Source: JAVXNW01 sp036645575 (GTDB taxonomy: Bacteria; Bacillota; Clostridia; Christensenellales; Aristaeellaceae). From it: a DNA stretch of 38,402 bases. Location: contig JAVXNW010000010.1 in NCBI GenBank assembly GCA_036645575.1, positions 1 to 38,402 on the forward strand. Reading direction: 5' to 3'. Below, one piece after another: positions 23,866-32,841 of this stretch. The notes under the pieces were generated by a model that did not search any database, was not told the DNA's origin, and saw nothing but the letters and a program-made list of their open reading frames with translations. The position numbers were made by a program, and so were the translations under genes. The stretch's first letter is position 1, and every line of letters begins with the position of its first letter.

Positions 23866-24896
23866 AGAGCTTTTCCGACAGCTACCGCGAGGCGGGCGTC
23901 GATATTACCGCAGGCTATCGTGCGGTGGAACTCATGAAGCGCCACGTCGCGCGCACGATGATTCCCGGGGTTGTGTCGGGTCTGGGCGACTTTGGCGGGC
24001 TGTTTGAGCTGGACCTTACCGGGATCAACCACCCGGTCTTGGTCAGCGGAACCGACGGCGTGGGCACCAAGCTCAAGCTGGCGTTTCTGATGGGCAAGCA
24101 CGACACGGTCGGGATCGACTGCGTCGCGATGTGCGTAAACGACATCATCTGCTGCGGCGCAAAGCCGCTCACGTTCCTTGACTACATTGCGGTGGGCAAG
24201 AACCTGCCGGAGAAGGTGGCCGAGGTGGTGTCGGGCGTGTGCGAGGGGTGCGTGCAGGCGGGCTGCGCGCTGATTGGCGGGGAGACCGCCGAGATGCCGG
24301 GCTTCTATCCCGAGGACGAGTACGACTTGGCGGGATTTGCGGTGGGCGTGGTGGACAAGGCGAAGATCCTCGACAAGCGCCAAATGGCGCCCGGCGACGC
24401 GCTGATCGCGCTGCCCTCCTCAGGCATTCACTCCAACGGATTTTCGCTGGTGCGCAAGGTATTTGACGTCGAGCACTGCGACCTGACAAGCGTGCGCGCG
24501 CAATTGGGCGAATCGCTTGGCGACGCGCTCCTTCGCCCGACGCGCATCTACGTAAAACCGATGCTGGCACTCATGGAGCAGGTTCGGGTGAGCGCGGTCG
24601 CCCACATAACGGGCGGCGGCTTCTACGAAAATATTCCGCGCAGTCTGCCTGCGGGGCTGACCGCGCGCATCGACCAAAAGGCGCTCAAGACCCCGCCGAT
24701 ATTTAAAATGCTGCAAGAGACCGGGCATATTTCCGATCGCGACATGTTCAATACGTTCAACATGGGCGTGGGCATGACGGCGGTCGTTGCCCAAAAGGAC
24801 GCGCAGGCGGCGATTCGCATCCTCCAAGGCGCGGGCGAGGCCGCCTATCAGCTGGGCGAAATCGCGCGCGGCGACGAGCGGGTAGAACTGGTATGA
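23862..24896 (+). CDS. purM: Phosphoribosylformylglycinamidine cyclo-ligase (AIR synthetase)
   Basis: 344 residues; closes FGAM to AIR with ATP. Recognised by SGTDGVGTKLKLA near residue 63, MCVNDIICCGAKPL, the GGETAEMPGFY motif and the ITGGGFYENIPRSLP motif. Full family length. ATGA overlaps tie it to purF upstream and purN downstream, so the three are translationally coupled. Confidence 0.96.
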   Translation: MKSFSDSYREAGVDITAGYRAVELMKRHVARTMIPGVVSGLGDFGGLFELDLTGINHPVLVSGTDGVGTKLKLAFLMGKHDTVGIDCVAMCVNDIICCGAKPLTFLDYIAVGKNLPEKVAEVVSGVCEGCVQAGCALIGGETAEMPGFYPEDEYDLAGFAVGVVDKAKILDKRQMAPGDALIALPSSGIHSNGFSLVRKVFDVEHCDLTSVRAQLGESLGDALLRPTRIYVKPMLALMEQVRVSAVAHITGGGFYENIPRSLPAGLTARIDQKALKTPPIFKMLQETGHISDRDMFNTFNMGVGMTAVVAQKDAQAAIRILQGAGEAAYQLGEIARGDERVELV

Positions 24897-25531
24897 GCGA
24901 AGGCGCGAGCAGGCGGGCACGCGTTGCGGTGTTGGTTTCGGGCGGCGGAACCAACCTGCAGGCGATCTTGGACGCCAGCGCCCGGGGCGAGATGCCCGCG
25001 GGCGAAGTGGTGTGCGTGATTTCCAACGTGGCAGGGGCCTACGCGCTGACGAGGGCGGAGAATGCGGGCATTCCCGCCCTTTGTTGCGTGCGCGAGGCGG
25101 GCGAGGCAAAGGCGGCGTTTGAAGAACGGCTTGGGGAGATGCTCAAGGAAAATGGGGCGGAGCTGATCGTGCTGGCCGGGTTTATGGTGATTTTGTCGGC
25201 GGATTTTGTCAAAAGGTACCCCGACCGAATCGTGAACGTGCATCCGGCGCTGATCCCCTCGTTTTGCGGCAAGGGCTTTTACGGCCTGCATGTACACGAG
25301 GCGGCGCTGGCGCGCGGCGTCAAGGTGACGGGCGCGACGGTGCATTTGGTCAACGAGATCCCGGACGGCGGGCGAATCCTGTTGCAAAAGGCGGTGGAGA
25401 TTTTGCCGGGCGACACGCCCGAGCGCCTTCAGCGCCGGGTGATGGAACAGGCCGAGTGGCAGCTGCTGCCCAAGGCGGTTCAGATGCTTTCTGAGCAAAT
25501 TTGCGGGAAAGCGCAAGCGCGGGAAGGCTAG
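24893..25531 (+). CDS. purN: Phosphoribosylglycinamide formyltransferase (GART)
   Basis: 212 residues; transfers formyl from 10-formyl-THF to GAR. N-terminal VLVSGGGTNLQAIL and the catalytic motif NVHPALIPSF (His117) are present, with the conserved aspartate in PDGGRILLQ (Asp158). The last residues and stop codon lie inside a short direct repeat (AATTTGCGGGAAAGC at 25498 and again at 25544), so the C-terminal tail may have been extended or changed by duplication. Confidence 0.94.
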   Translation: MSEGASRRARVAVLVSGGGTNLQAILDASARGEMPAGEVVCVISNVAGAYALTRAENAGIPALCCVREAGEAKAAFEERLGEMLKENGAELIVLAGFMVILSADFVKRYPDRIVNVHPALIPSFCGKGFYGLHVHEAALARGVKVTGATVHLVNEIPDGGRILLQKAVEILPGDTPERLQRRVMEQAEWQLLPKAVQMLSEQICGKAQAREG

Positions 25532-25558
25532 GCCGGCTGCGCCAATTTGCGGGAAAGC
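25498..25558. repeat. 15-bp direct repeat spanning the purN stop
   Basis: AATTTGCGGGAAAGC occurs at 25498-25512, inside purN, and at 25544-25558, after it (46-bp period). A third partial AATTTGCGG lies near 25600. Confidence 0.7.
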
Positions 25559-25582
25559 AAGCTTTTTTGAGGGGATTTAAGT

Positions 25583-25595
25583 AAGCGCTGATTAA
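25583..25595. repeat. Partial end of the dispersed CTAGGGAA element
   Basis: AAGCGCTGATTAA matches the inner part of the element end seen at 4370 and 27693. The CTAGGG portion is absent, so this is a degenerate remnant. Confidence 0.4.
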
Positions 25596-25648
25596 CGAAA
25601 ATTTGCGGCGTCCAAGCGTCGGCTTGGGCGCGATAAGGAGAAAACCGG

Positions 25649-26365
25649 ATGAATTTGATTTGTGCAGGCGCGGCGCTGGGCGCGACCAGCTACCCGGGGC
25701 GCGGCATCGTCGCGGGCAAGAGCGCGGATGGGAAGCGCGCGATACTGGCCTATTTCATCATGGGCCGCAGTGAGAACAGCCGAAACCGCATCTTTGTCAA
25801 GGATGGCGAGGCGCTGCGCACGCAGGCGTTTGACCCAAGCAAGATGGTCGATCCCTCGCTCATCATCTACGCGCCGGTGCGCGTCGTGGGGCAATCGACG
25901 ATCGTCACAAACGGCGACCAGACCGACACGATCTGCGCGCATTTGGACGCGGGCGGGGACTTTGCAAGGGCGCTGCGCACCCGCACGTTTGAGCCCGACG
26001 CGCCCAACTTCACGCCCCGCGTGAGCGCGATGGCGACTTTGTCGGGGGGCGATTTTCGCCTGGAGATGGCGCTTGTCAAGGCGTCTGACGCGGCGGGCAC
26101 GCGCGCGAGCCGCTTTTTTTATGAATACGATTCGGTCGCGCCGGGCGTCGGGTATTTCCTGCACACCTATCGGGGCGACGGAAATCCGATCCCGGCGTTT
26201 GAGGGCGAGCCGGAAGCAGTCGAAATGCCGGACGGAAGCGCCCAGCAGATCGCAAGAGCGCTCTGGGACAGCCTGAATCAAGACAACCGGGTATCGCTGT
26301 GGGCGCGCACAATCGAATTGAAAAGCGGAAACGTGGACAGCGCGATCATCAACTCACGCGCGTAG
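25649..26365 (+). CDS. IMP cyclohydrolase, PurO-like
   Basis: 238 residues matching the stand-alone IMP cyclohydrolase family (archaeal PurO and bacterial relatives), which closes FAICAR to IMP. Seen are SYPGRGIVAG near the N-terminus, then YFIMGRSENSRNRIFV with the Arg/Asn-rich motif typical of the family, and a C-terminal YFLHTYRGDG segment. Sequence identity across this family is low, but position decides: it lies directly before an AICAR transformylase that lacks its own cyclohydrolase domain. The start is set by AAGGAG just upstream. It therefore supplies the final step of the pathway in this operon. Confidence 0.87.
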   Translation: MNLICAGAALGATSYPGRGIVAGKSADGKRAILAYFIMGRSENSRNRIFVKDGEALRTQAFDPSKMVDPSLIIYAPVRVVGQSTIVTNGDQTDTICAHLDAGGDFARALRTRTFEPDAPNFTPRVSAMATLSGGDFRLEMALVKASDAAGTRASRFFYEYDSVAPGVGYFLHTYRGDGNPIPAFEGEPEAVEMPDGSAQQIARALWDSLNQDNRVSLWARTIELKSGNVDSAIINSRA

Positions 26366-26450
26366 CGCGCGCCGTTTGCCGCGCACGAATCGCACGCGCA
26401 GCGGCCCAAAGCCCGCGCGTGGCGCACAGATTAAAGGAGATAGAGCAAAA

Positions 26451-27632
26451 ATGGCACATGAAATTGAGCTAAAATACGGCTGCAATCCCAACCAGAAACC
26501 CGCGCGCATCTATATGGACGGGGGCGAGCTTCCGCTGACGGTGCTCAACGGAAAGCCCGGCTACATCAATTTTCTCGACGCGCTCAACAGCTATCAGCTG
26601 GTGTCGGAATTGAAAAGCGCGACCGGCCTTGCGGCGGCGGCCTCGTTTAAACACGTGTCGCCGGCGGGCGCGGCGCTGGGGCTTCCGCTTGACGATACGC
26701 TGAAAAAGAGCTACTTTGTGGACGCGGACGCGCCTCTTTCGCCGATCGCCTGCGCCTACGCGCGCGCGCGCGGCGCGGACCGGATGAGCTCCTTTGGCGA
26801 CTTTATCGCGCTCAGCGACGTGTGCGACGAGGCGACCGCGCGCCTCATTTCAAAAGAGGTCTCAGACGGCGTGATCGCGCCCGGCTACACGCAAGGGGCG
26901 CTTGACATCCTTCAAAAAAAGCGCAAGGGCGGCTACAACGTGGTTGCCATCGACGAACACTACGTGCCCTGCGCGCTAGAGAAAAAGATGTGCTATGGCG
27001 TGACGTTTGAGCAGGGGCGCAACACGATCAAGATCGACGAGGACATGCTTTCAAACATCGTGACGAAAAACAAGGTCCTGCCCGAAAGCGCCAAGCGCGA
27101 CCTGATCGTCTGCCTGATCGCGCTCAAATACACCCAGTCCAACTCGGTCTGCTACGCCAAGGACGGCCAGGTGATCGGCGTGGGCGCGGGGCAGCAGTCG
27201 CGCATTCACTGCACGCGCCTTGCGGGGGGCAAGGCGGATCTGTGGCACCTGCGCCAGCATCCCAAGACGCTTGCGCTCGCGTTTAACCCGGCGCTCTCCC
27301 GCTCCGAGCGCGACAACACGATCGACCTGTACCTGTCAAATGACGAATCGGAGGACGTGCTGGGCGAAGACGTGTGGCAAAACTTCTTTTCCGTCAGGCC
27401 GGAAGAACTGACGTTGCAGGAAAAAAAGGCCTATTTGGCGAATGTTACCGGCGTGGCGCTGGGCAGCGACGCGTTTTTCCCGTTTGGCGACAACATCGAG
27501 CGCGCCCACAAAAGCGGCGTCAGCTTTATCGCCCAGCCCGGCGGCTCGATTCGCGACGATCACGTGATCGATACCTGCGATCGATACGGCATTGTGATGG
27601 CCTGCACCGGCCTGCGCCTGTTCCACCACTAG
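26451..27632 (+). CDS. AICAR formyltransferase without the IMP cyclohydrolase domain
   Basis: 393 residues, only the transformylase half of the usual ~510-520-residue PurH. The formyl-transfer pair Lys67-His68 lies in KHVSPAG, and the C-terminus carries FIAQPGGSIRDDHVIDTCD and TGLRLFHH, as in normal PurH. The N-terminal MGS-like cyclohydrolase domain is missing from the start, not truncated: the protein begins cleanly with MAHEIELKYGCNPNQKPAR after AAAGGAGA at 26433-26440. The preceding PurO-like gene replaces the lost activity. Its TAG stop is part of the dispersed CTAGGGA element, which begins at 27629. Confidence 0.93.
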   Translation: MAHEIELKYGCNPNQKPARIYMDGGELPLTVLNGKPGYINFLDALNSYQLVSELKSATGLAAAASFKHVSPAGAALGLPLDDTLKKSYFVDADAPLSPIACAYARARGADRMSSFGDFIALSDVCDEATARLISKEVSDGVIAPGYTQGALDILQKKRKGGYNVVAIDEHYVPCALEKKMCYGVTFEQGRNTIKIDEDMLSNIVTKNKVLPESAKRDLIVCLIALKYTQSNSVCYAKDGQVIGVGAGQQSRIHCTRLAGGKADLWHLRQHPKTLALAFNPALSRSERDNTIDLYLSNDESEDVLGEDVWQNFFSVRPEELTLQEKKAYLANVTGVALGSDAFFPFGDNIERAHKSGVSFIAQPGGSIRDDHVIDTCDRYGIVMACTGLRLFHH

Positions 27633-27711
27633 GGACCGCTGAATAAATCCCGCACGCGCTGACGGCTGAATTTTCGCCATCACGCACGTTCTTTAATCAG
27701 CGGTTCCCTAG
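27629..27711. repeat. 83-bp dispersed element with inverted ends
   Basis: The left end CTAGGGACCGCTGAATAAA and the reverse complement of the right end CTAGGGAACCGCTGATTAA are near-perfect inverted repeats. The core is too short for any gene. CTAG at both outer edges may be a target duplication or part of the ends. It sits between the AICAR transformylase gene and purD without breaking the operon order. Confidence 0.7.
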
Positions 27712-27758
27712 TCGCCTGCGAAAGACGGGCGGCATCACAAACGAGGAGGACAAAGTCG

Positions 27759-29042
27759 ATGAAACTCATGGTGGTCGGCGGCGGCGGGCGCGAGCACGCC
27801 ATCATTCAAAAACTCAAGGAAAACCCGGAAGTCACGCAGATTTACGCGCTGCCCGGAAACGGCGGCATTGCGCGGGACGCGACGTGCGTGCCGATCAAGG
27901 CGACCGACATCGAGGGGATCGTGCGCTTTGCCCAGGCGCACGCGATCGACTTTGCGGTCGTCGCACCGGACGATCCGCTCGCCATGGGCGCGGTGGACAG
28001 GCTCCACGCGTGCGGCATTGCGTGTTTTGGCCCGGTCGCGCGCGCGGCCGAAATTGAGGCCAGCAAGGTGTTTTCAAAAAACCTCATGGAAAAATACCAC
28101 ATCCCGACCGCAGCCTACAGGGTATTTGAAGGCGCGGAAGCGGCGCGCGCGTATGTGCAAAGCGCCAAGCTTCCGCTCGTGGTCAAGGCGGACGGGTTGG
28201 CGCTGGGCAAGGGCGTGCTCATCTGCTTTACCCGCAAAGAGGCCGAGGACGCGATCACGGAGATCATGGTGGACAAGGTATTTGGTCAAAGCGGTTGCCG
28301 CGTGGTCGTCGAGGAGTTCCTCGAGGGGCCGGAGGTGTCCGTGCTCGCCTTCACCGACGGAAACGTGCTGGTGCCGATGGTGTCCAGCATGGATCACAAG
28401 CGCGCGGGCGACGGCGACACCGGCCTTAACACCGGCGGCATGGGCGCGATCGCGCCCAATCCGTACTACACGCGCGCCATTTCTGCGCGCGCGACGCGCG
28501 AAATCTTCCTGCCCACGATGGAGGCCATGAAGCGCGAGGGGCGAACGTTCAAGGGATGCCTGTACTTTGGACTGATGCTGACAGAGGACGGCCCCAAGGT
28601 GATCGAGTACAACTGCCGCTTTGGCGATCCCGAGACGCAGGCGGTGCTGCCGCTACTCAAAAGCGACCTGCTGACCATCATGCGCGCGGTCGAGGATGAG
28701 ACGCTTGCGCGCACGCCGGTTGAGTTTGAGGATGGATGCGCCTGTTGCGTGATGCTGGCCTCGGGCGGCTATCCGGGCGCCTATCAAAAGGGCAAGGCGG
28801 TCGAAATCGGCGAGGCGGCCACCATGCCGGGCGTGCGCGTCTACCACAGCGGCACGGCGCTTGACGACGCGGGCGGCTACGTGACGGCGGGCGGGCGGGT
28901 GCTTGGCGTATGCGGGACGGGGGACACGCTGGGTGACGCGATCGACTTGGCCTATGAGGCGGCGCGCAAGGTGCGCATCGACGGCGGGTTTATGCGCAGC
29001 GACATCGGGCGCAAGGCACTGCTCGTGAAGGAGGAAGCATAG
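27759..29042 (+). CDS. purD: Phosphoribosylamine-glycine ligase (GAR synthetase)
   Basis: 427 residues, ATP-grasp enzyme that joins phosphoribosylamine and glycine. N-terminal MKLMVVGGGGREHAI, the ATP-grasp segment LPLVVKADGLALGKGV and NTGGMGAIAPNPYYT with FGDPETQAVLPLL are all present. Full family length. GAGGAGGA precedes the start; the ribosome-binding site of purL lies in its 3' end. Confidence 0.96.
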   Translation: MKLMVVGGGGREHAIIQKLKENPEVTQIYALPGNGGIARDATCVPIKATDIEGIVRFAQAHAIDFAVVAPDDPLAMGAVDRLHACGIACFGPVARAAEIEASKVFSKNLMEKYHIPTAAYRVFEGAEAARAYVQSAKLPLVVKADGLALGKGVLICFTRKEAEDAITEIMVDKVFGQSGCRVVVEEFLEGPEVSVLAFTDGNVLVPMVSSMDHKRAGDGDTGLNTGGMGAIAPNPYYTRAISARATREIFLPTMEAMKREGRTFKGCLYFGLMLTEDGPKVIEYNCRFGDPETQAVLPLLKSDLLTIMRAVEDETLARTPVEFEDGCACCVMLASGGYPGAYQKGKAVEIGEAATMPGVRVYHSGTALDDAGGYVTAGGRVLGVCGTGDTLGDAIDLAYEAARKVRIDGGFMRSDIGRKALLVKEEA

Positions 29043-29044
29043 AG

Positions 29045-32000
29045 ATGGTTTACCGCGTATATGTGGAAAAAAAGCCGGGCTTCGACCATGAGGCGCAGGC
29101 GCTGCTTTCGGATATTCGGCGTTTTTTGCGGATTGACAGCCTGACGGATCTGCGCATCATCAACCGCTACGACGTCGAGGACATCGACGAGGCGCTGTTT
29201 GCGGCGTGCGTGACCACCGTCTTTTCCGAGCCGCCGCTCGACGTGGTGCGCGAACATCTGCCTGACTTTGACGGGCAAATCTTCGCCTGCGAGTACCTGC
29301 CCGGCCAGTTCGACCAGCGCGCCGACTCGGCCGCGCAGTGCGTGCAACTGTCCGCCCAGTGCGAGCGACCCACGGTGCGCACGGCGCAGGTGTTTCTGCT
29401 GACCGGGGACATTTCGCCGGAAGAAATTCAGGCGATCAAGCGCCGCGTCATCAACCCGGTCGAGCGGCGCGAGGCCGCGCTCGATCGCCCCGAGACGCTC
29501 AAGCAGGCCTACGAACTGCCGGAAGAAGTCGAGCGGGTGTCTGGATTTATCTTGCTTTCGCCCGATCAGCGGGCGGAACTCATCGAAAAGTATCGCTTTG
29601 CGATGGACGAGGCGGACGTCGCGTTTTGCCAGCGCTATTTTGCGCAGGAGGGGCGCGACCCCACGCTGACCGAGATGCGCATGATCGACACCTATTGGTC
29701 GGATCACTGCCGCCACACCACCTTTTCGACCCACTTAACCCAGGTGTCCTTTGAGGATGCCGACGTGCAAAATGCCTACGAGCGCTATCAGGCGGTGCGA
29801 AGCGAAATTAAGCGCACGCAAAAGCCGGTGACGCTCATGGACCTTGCGACGATTGGGCAGAAGGTGCTCGTTGCGCGCGGACAGCTAAAGGACCTGGACG
29901 AGTCGGAGGAGATCAACGCCTGCACGGTGAAGGTCGATGTCGAGGTCGATGGCGAAAAGCAAAAGTGGCTGCTGCTGTTCAAAAACGAGACGCACAACCA
30001 CCCGACCGAGATTGAGCCGTTTGGCGGCGCGGCGACCTGCATCGGCGGCGCGATCCGCGACCCGCTGTCCGGGCGCGCCTACGTCTATCAGGCGATGCGC
30101 GTGACCGGCGCGGCCGACCCCACGCGCCCGATCGGCGAGACGCTGCCCGGAAAGCTGCCGCAGCGCCAATTGGTGACCACCGCGGCCAACGGCTACAGCG
30201 CCTACGGCAACCAGATCGGCCTTGCGACGGGGCTGGTGGACGAGATCTACCACGACGGCTACGCCGCCAAGCGCATGGAGATCGGCGCGGTGGTGGGCGC
30301 GGCGCCGGAGGAGAACGTGCGCCGCGAAGTGCCGGTTCCGGGCGACGTCGTGGTGCTGCTGGGCGGGCGCACCGGCCGCGACGGTTGCGGCGGCGCGACC
30401 GGATCGAGCAAGAAGCACACGCGCGCCTCGCTCACGCTGTGCGGCGCCGAGGTGCAAAAGGGCAACGCGCCCGAGGAGCGCAAGCTTCAGCGGCTGTTCA
30501 GAAACCCCGAGGCGTCCAGGCTCATCAAGCGCTGCAACGACTTTGGCGCGGGCGGCGTGTCGGTCGCGATCGGCGAACTGGCGGACGGCCTCGCGATCGA
30601 CCTAAACAAGGTGCCGCGCAAGTACGAGGGGCTTGACGGAACCGAGCTTGCGATCAGCGAATCGCAGGAGCGCATGGCGGTGGTGCTGGCCCCCGAAGAC
30701 GTCGAGCGCTTTCTGGCGATTGCGCACGCGGAGAATCTGGAGGCGACGCGCGTCGCGGTCGTGACAAAAGAAAAGCGGCTGGTGATGCGGTGGAACGGAA
30801 GCGTGATCGTGGATATCGCGCGCGATTTCCTGAACTCCAACGGCGCGAGCAAGCAGGCGGCGGCGCATGTCGAGGCGCAGCGGGCGTTTGTCCCGGAATG
30901 TCCGAAAAATCTCGAAGAGGGGCTGAAGGCGCTCGTGTCGAGCCTCAACGTGTGCTCGCGGCGCGGCCTTTGCGAGCGGTTCGACTCGACCAATGGCGCG
31001 TCCAGCCTGCTGATGCCCTTTGGCGGGCGTCGCCAGTTGACCCCGACGCAGGCGATGGCCTCGCTGATCCCGGTCGAGGGAAAGGAGAGCCGCACCTGCT
31101 CGGCGATGGCCTACGGCTTCAACCCCTACGTGAGCGAAAAGAGCCCATACCGGGGCGCGTATCTGGCGGTGGTCGAGTCGATGGCGAAGCTGTGCGCCAC
31201 GGGCGCGGGTCGAAAAAACGCGCACCTGACGCTGCAGGAGTACTTTGAGCGGATGACCGGCGCGGAAAACGTGTGGGGAAAGCCGCTTGCCGCGCTGCTG
31301 GGCGCGCTTGACGCGCAGCTTGATCTGGGCGTCGCGGCGATCGGCGGCAAGGACTCCATGAGCGGCTCCTTTGAGCAGATTCACGTGCCGCCCACGCTCG
31401 TGTCCTTTGCGGTGACCACCTGCCCGTCAGGAGACATTTGCGCCAATGAATTTAAAAAGGCCCATTCGCCGGTCGCGCGCTGGCTTCCCGCGTATCGCGA
31501 AAACGGGCTTCCCGAGCCGGAGTCGCTCAAGGCGCTGTTTGACGAAGTGACGCAGGGGCTTCATAGCGGCACAATCCTGTCCGCCTGGGCGATTGGCGCG
31601 GGCGGCGCGGCGGAGGCGCTGTTTAAGATGGGATTGGGCAACCGACTGGGCGTGGAACTCAAACAACCCGTCGACCTTGAGGCGCTGTTCGGGCACCGCT
31701 ACGGCGGATTCATCGTCGAGTACGCGCGAAACGAAGATGCGCACGGCGTGATCGGCCATACGAGCGAAAGCTATGCGCTGGGCGGCGTGTCCATGGATGC
31801 GCTTGAAAAATTGTACGAGGGAAAGCTCGACAAGGTCTTCCCGGCGACGGTTGAAAACGCGTACGACGCGCCCAAGACCTACCGCTCGGACGTGCGCTCC
31901 GGATGCGCGTCGCGCGTCAAGGTGGCCAAGCCGCGCGTGCTGATCCCGGCGTTTCCGGGCACCAACTGCGAGTATGACACGGAGAAGGTCTTTCTCGAGG

Positions 32001-32728
32001 CGGGCGCGCAGCCGGTGATCGCGGTGATTCGAAATCTCTCGAGCGTGGACGTCGCCCAGTCGGTGGAGGAATTTGCGCGCCTGCTCAAGTCGTCGCAGAT
32101 CCTGTTTTTGCCGGGCGGCTTCTCGGGCGGCGACGAGCCGGACGGCTCGGCCAAGTTCATCACCGCGTTTTTGCGCAATCCCCGCATCAAAGATCAGGTG
32201 CTCGAGCTGCTCAACCAGCGCGACGGCCTGATCGGCGGCATCTGCAACGGCTTTCAGGCGCTGATCAAGCTGGGCCTCGTGCCCTACGGCGAGTTCCGCG
32301 AACCCACGCCCGATGCGCCCACGCTTACGTTTAACCACATCGCGCGCCACCAGTCCCGCTTGGTCAGAACGCGCGTCTCCTCGACAAAGCCAATATGGCT
32401 CAACTACGCGCAGTTGGGCGACATCCACACCGCCCCCGTATCGCACGGGGAGGGCAGATTCGTCGCAAGCGCCGAGCTGATCAGGACGCTTAGCCAAAAT
32501 GGCCAGATCGCAACCCAGTACGTGGGCGAGGACGGCCGCGTCACGATGGACGTGCGCGCCAACCCCAACGGATCGGTGGACGCCATCGAGGGCATTTGCT
32601 CGCCCGACGGCCGCGTATTTGGCAAGATGGCGCACGCCGAGCGCGTCGGAAAACAGCTCTACAAAAACGTGCCCGGCAACTACGACAACGGCATGTTCCG
32701 CGCAGCAACCGACTACTTTCGGTTATAG
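29045..32728 (+). CDS. purL: FGAM synthase, single chain with glutaminase domain
   Basis: 1227 residues combining PurS-like, PurL and PurQ functions in one chain; converts FGAR, glutamine and ATP to FGAM. The N-terminal ~80 residues are PurS-like, two AIR-synthase-type halves follow (NETHNHPTEIEPFGGAATC; GGKDSMSGSF), and a class-I glutaminase domain closes the chain, with nucleophile Cys1067 in GGICNGFQAL and His1134 in SHGEGRF. The single-chain layout is shared by proteobacteria and several clostridial groups; Bacillus uses three separate proteins. The stop codon lies in the first unit of a ~20-bp tandem repeat. Confidence 0.96.
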   Translation: MVYRVYVEKKPGFDHEAQALLSDIRRFLRIDSLTDLRIINRYDVEDIDEALFAACVTTVFSEPPLDVVREHLPDFDGQIFACEYLPGQFDQRADSAAQCVQLSAQCERPTVRTAQVFLLTGDISPEEIQAIKRRVINPVERREAALDRPETLKQAYELPEEVERVSGFILLSPDQRAELIEKYRFAMDEADVAFCQRYFAQEGRDPTLTEMRMIDTYWSDHCRHTTFSTHLTQVSFEDADVQNAYERYQAVRSEIKRTQKPVTLMDLATIGQKVLVARGQLKDLDESEEINACTVKVDVEVDGEKQKWLLLFKNETHNHPTEIEPFGGAATCIGGAIRDPLSGRAYVYQAMRVTGAADPTRPIGETLPGKLPQRQLVTTAANGYSAYGNQIGLATGLVDEIYHDGYAAKRMEIGAVVGAAPEENVRREVPVPGDVVVLLGGRTGRDGCGGATGSSKKHTRASLTLCGAEVQKGNAPEERKLQRLFRNPEASRLIKRCNDFGAGGVSVAIGELADGLAIDLNKVPRKYEGLDGTELAISESQERMAVVLAPEDVERFLAIAHAENLEATRVAVVTKEKRLVMRWNGSVIVDIARDFLNSNGASKQAAAHVEAQRAFVPECPKNLEEGLKALVSSLNVCSRRGLCERFDSTNGASSLLMPFGGRRQLTPTQAMASLIPVEGKESRTCSAMAYGFNPYVSEKSPYRGAYLAVVESMAKLCATGAGRKNAHLTLQEYFERMTGAENVWGKPLAALLGALDAQLDLGVAAIGGKDSMSGSFEQIHVPPTLVSFAVTTCPSGDICANEFKKAHSPVARWLPAYRENGLPEPESLKALFDEVTQGLHSGTILSAWAIGAGGAAEALFKMGLGNRLGVELKQPVDLEALFGHRYGGFIVEYARNEDAHGVIGHTSESYALGGVSMDALEKLYEGKLDKVFPATVENAYDAPKTYRSDVRSGCASRVKVAKPRVLIPAFPGTNCEYDTEKVFLEAGAQPVIAVIRNLSSVDVAQSVEEFARLLKSSQILFLPGGFSGGDEPDGSAKFITAFLRNPRIKDQVLELLNQRDGLIGGICNGFQALIKLGLVPYGEFREPTPDAPTLTFNHIARHQSRLVRTRVSSTKPIWLNYAQLGDIHTAPVSHGEGRFVASAELIRTLSQNGQIATQYVGEDGRVTMDVRANPNGSVDAIEGICSPDGRVFGKMAHAERVGKQLYKNVPGNYDNGMFRAATDYFRL

Positions 32729-32823
32729 GGCGGATAATGCCAAGTTAAAACAGACTGTGTTTTGTTAAAACAGACCATGTTCTGCTAAGGCGGGCAATGT
32801 GCCGCCAAAACGGACTCGTTCCG
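32722..32823. repeat. Degenerate ~20-bp tandem repeat between purL and the larA-like gene
   Basis: Units begin at 32722, 32744, 32764, 32784 and 32804; the last three steps are exactly 20 bp. GTTAAAACAGAC is identical at 32744 and 32764, and the outer units are diverged. The array starts at the purL stop and ends at the next ribosome-binding site. Confidence 0.75.
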
Positions 32824-32841
32824 GTTATGGAGGAAGATGCG

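Noticed and set aside
31427..32635. 402-codon minus-strand open frame
   Set aside because: Antisense to the strongly conserved 3' part of purL.
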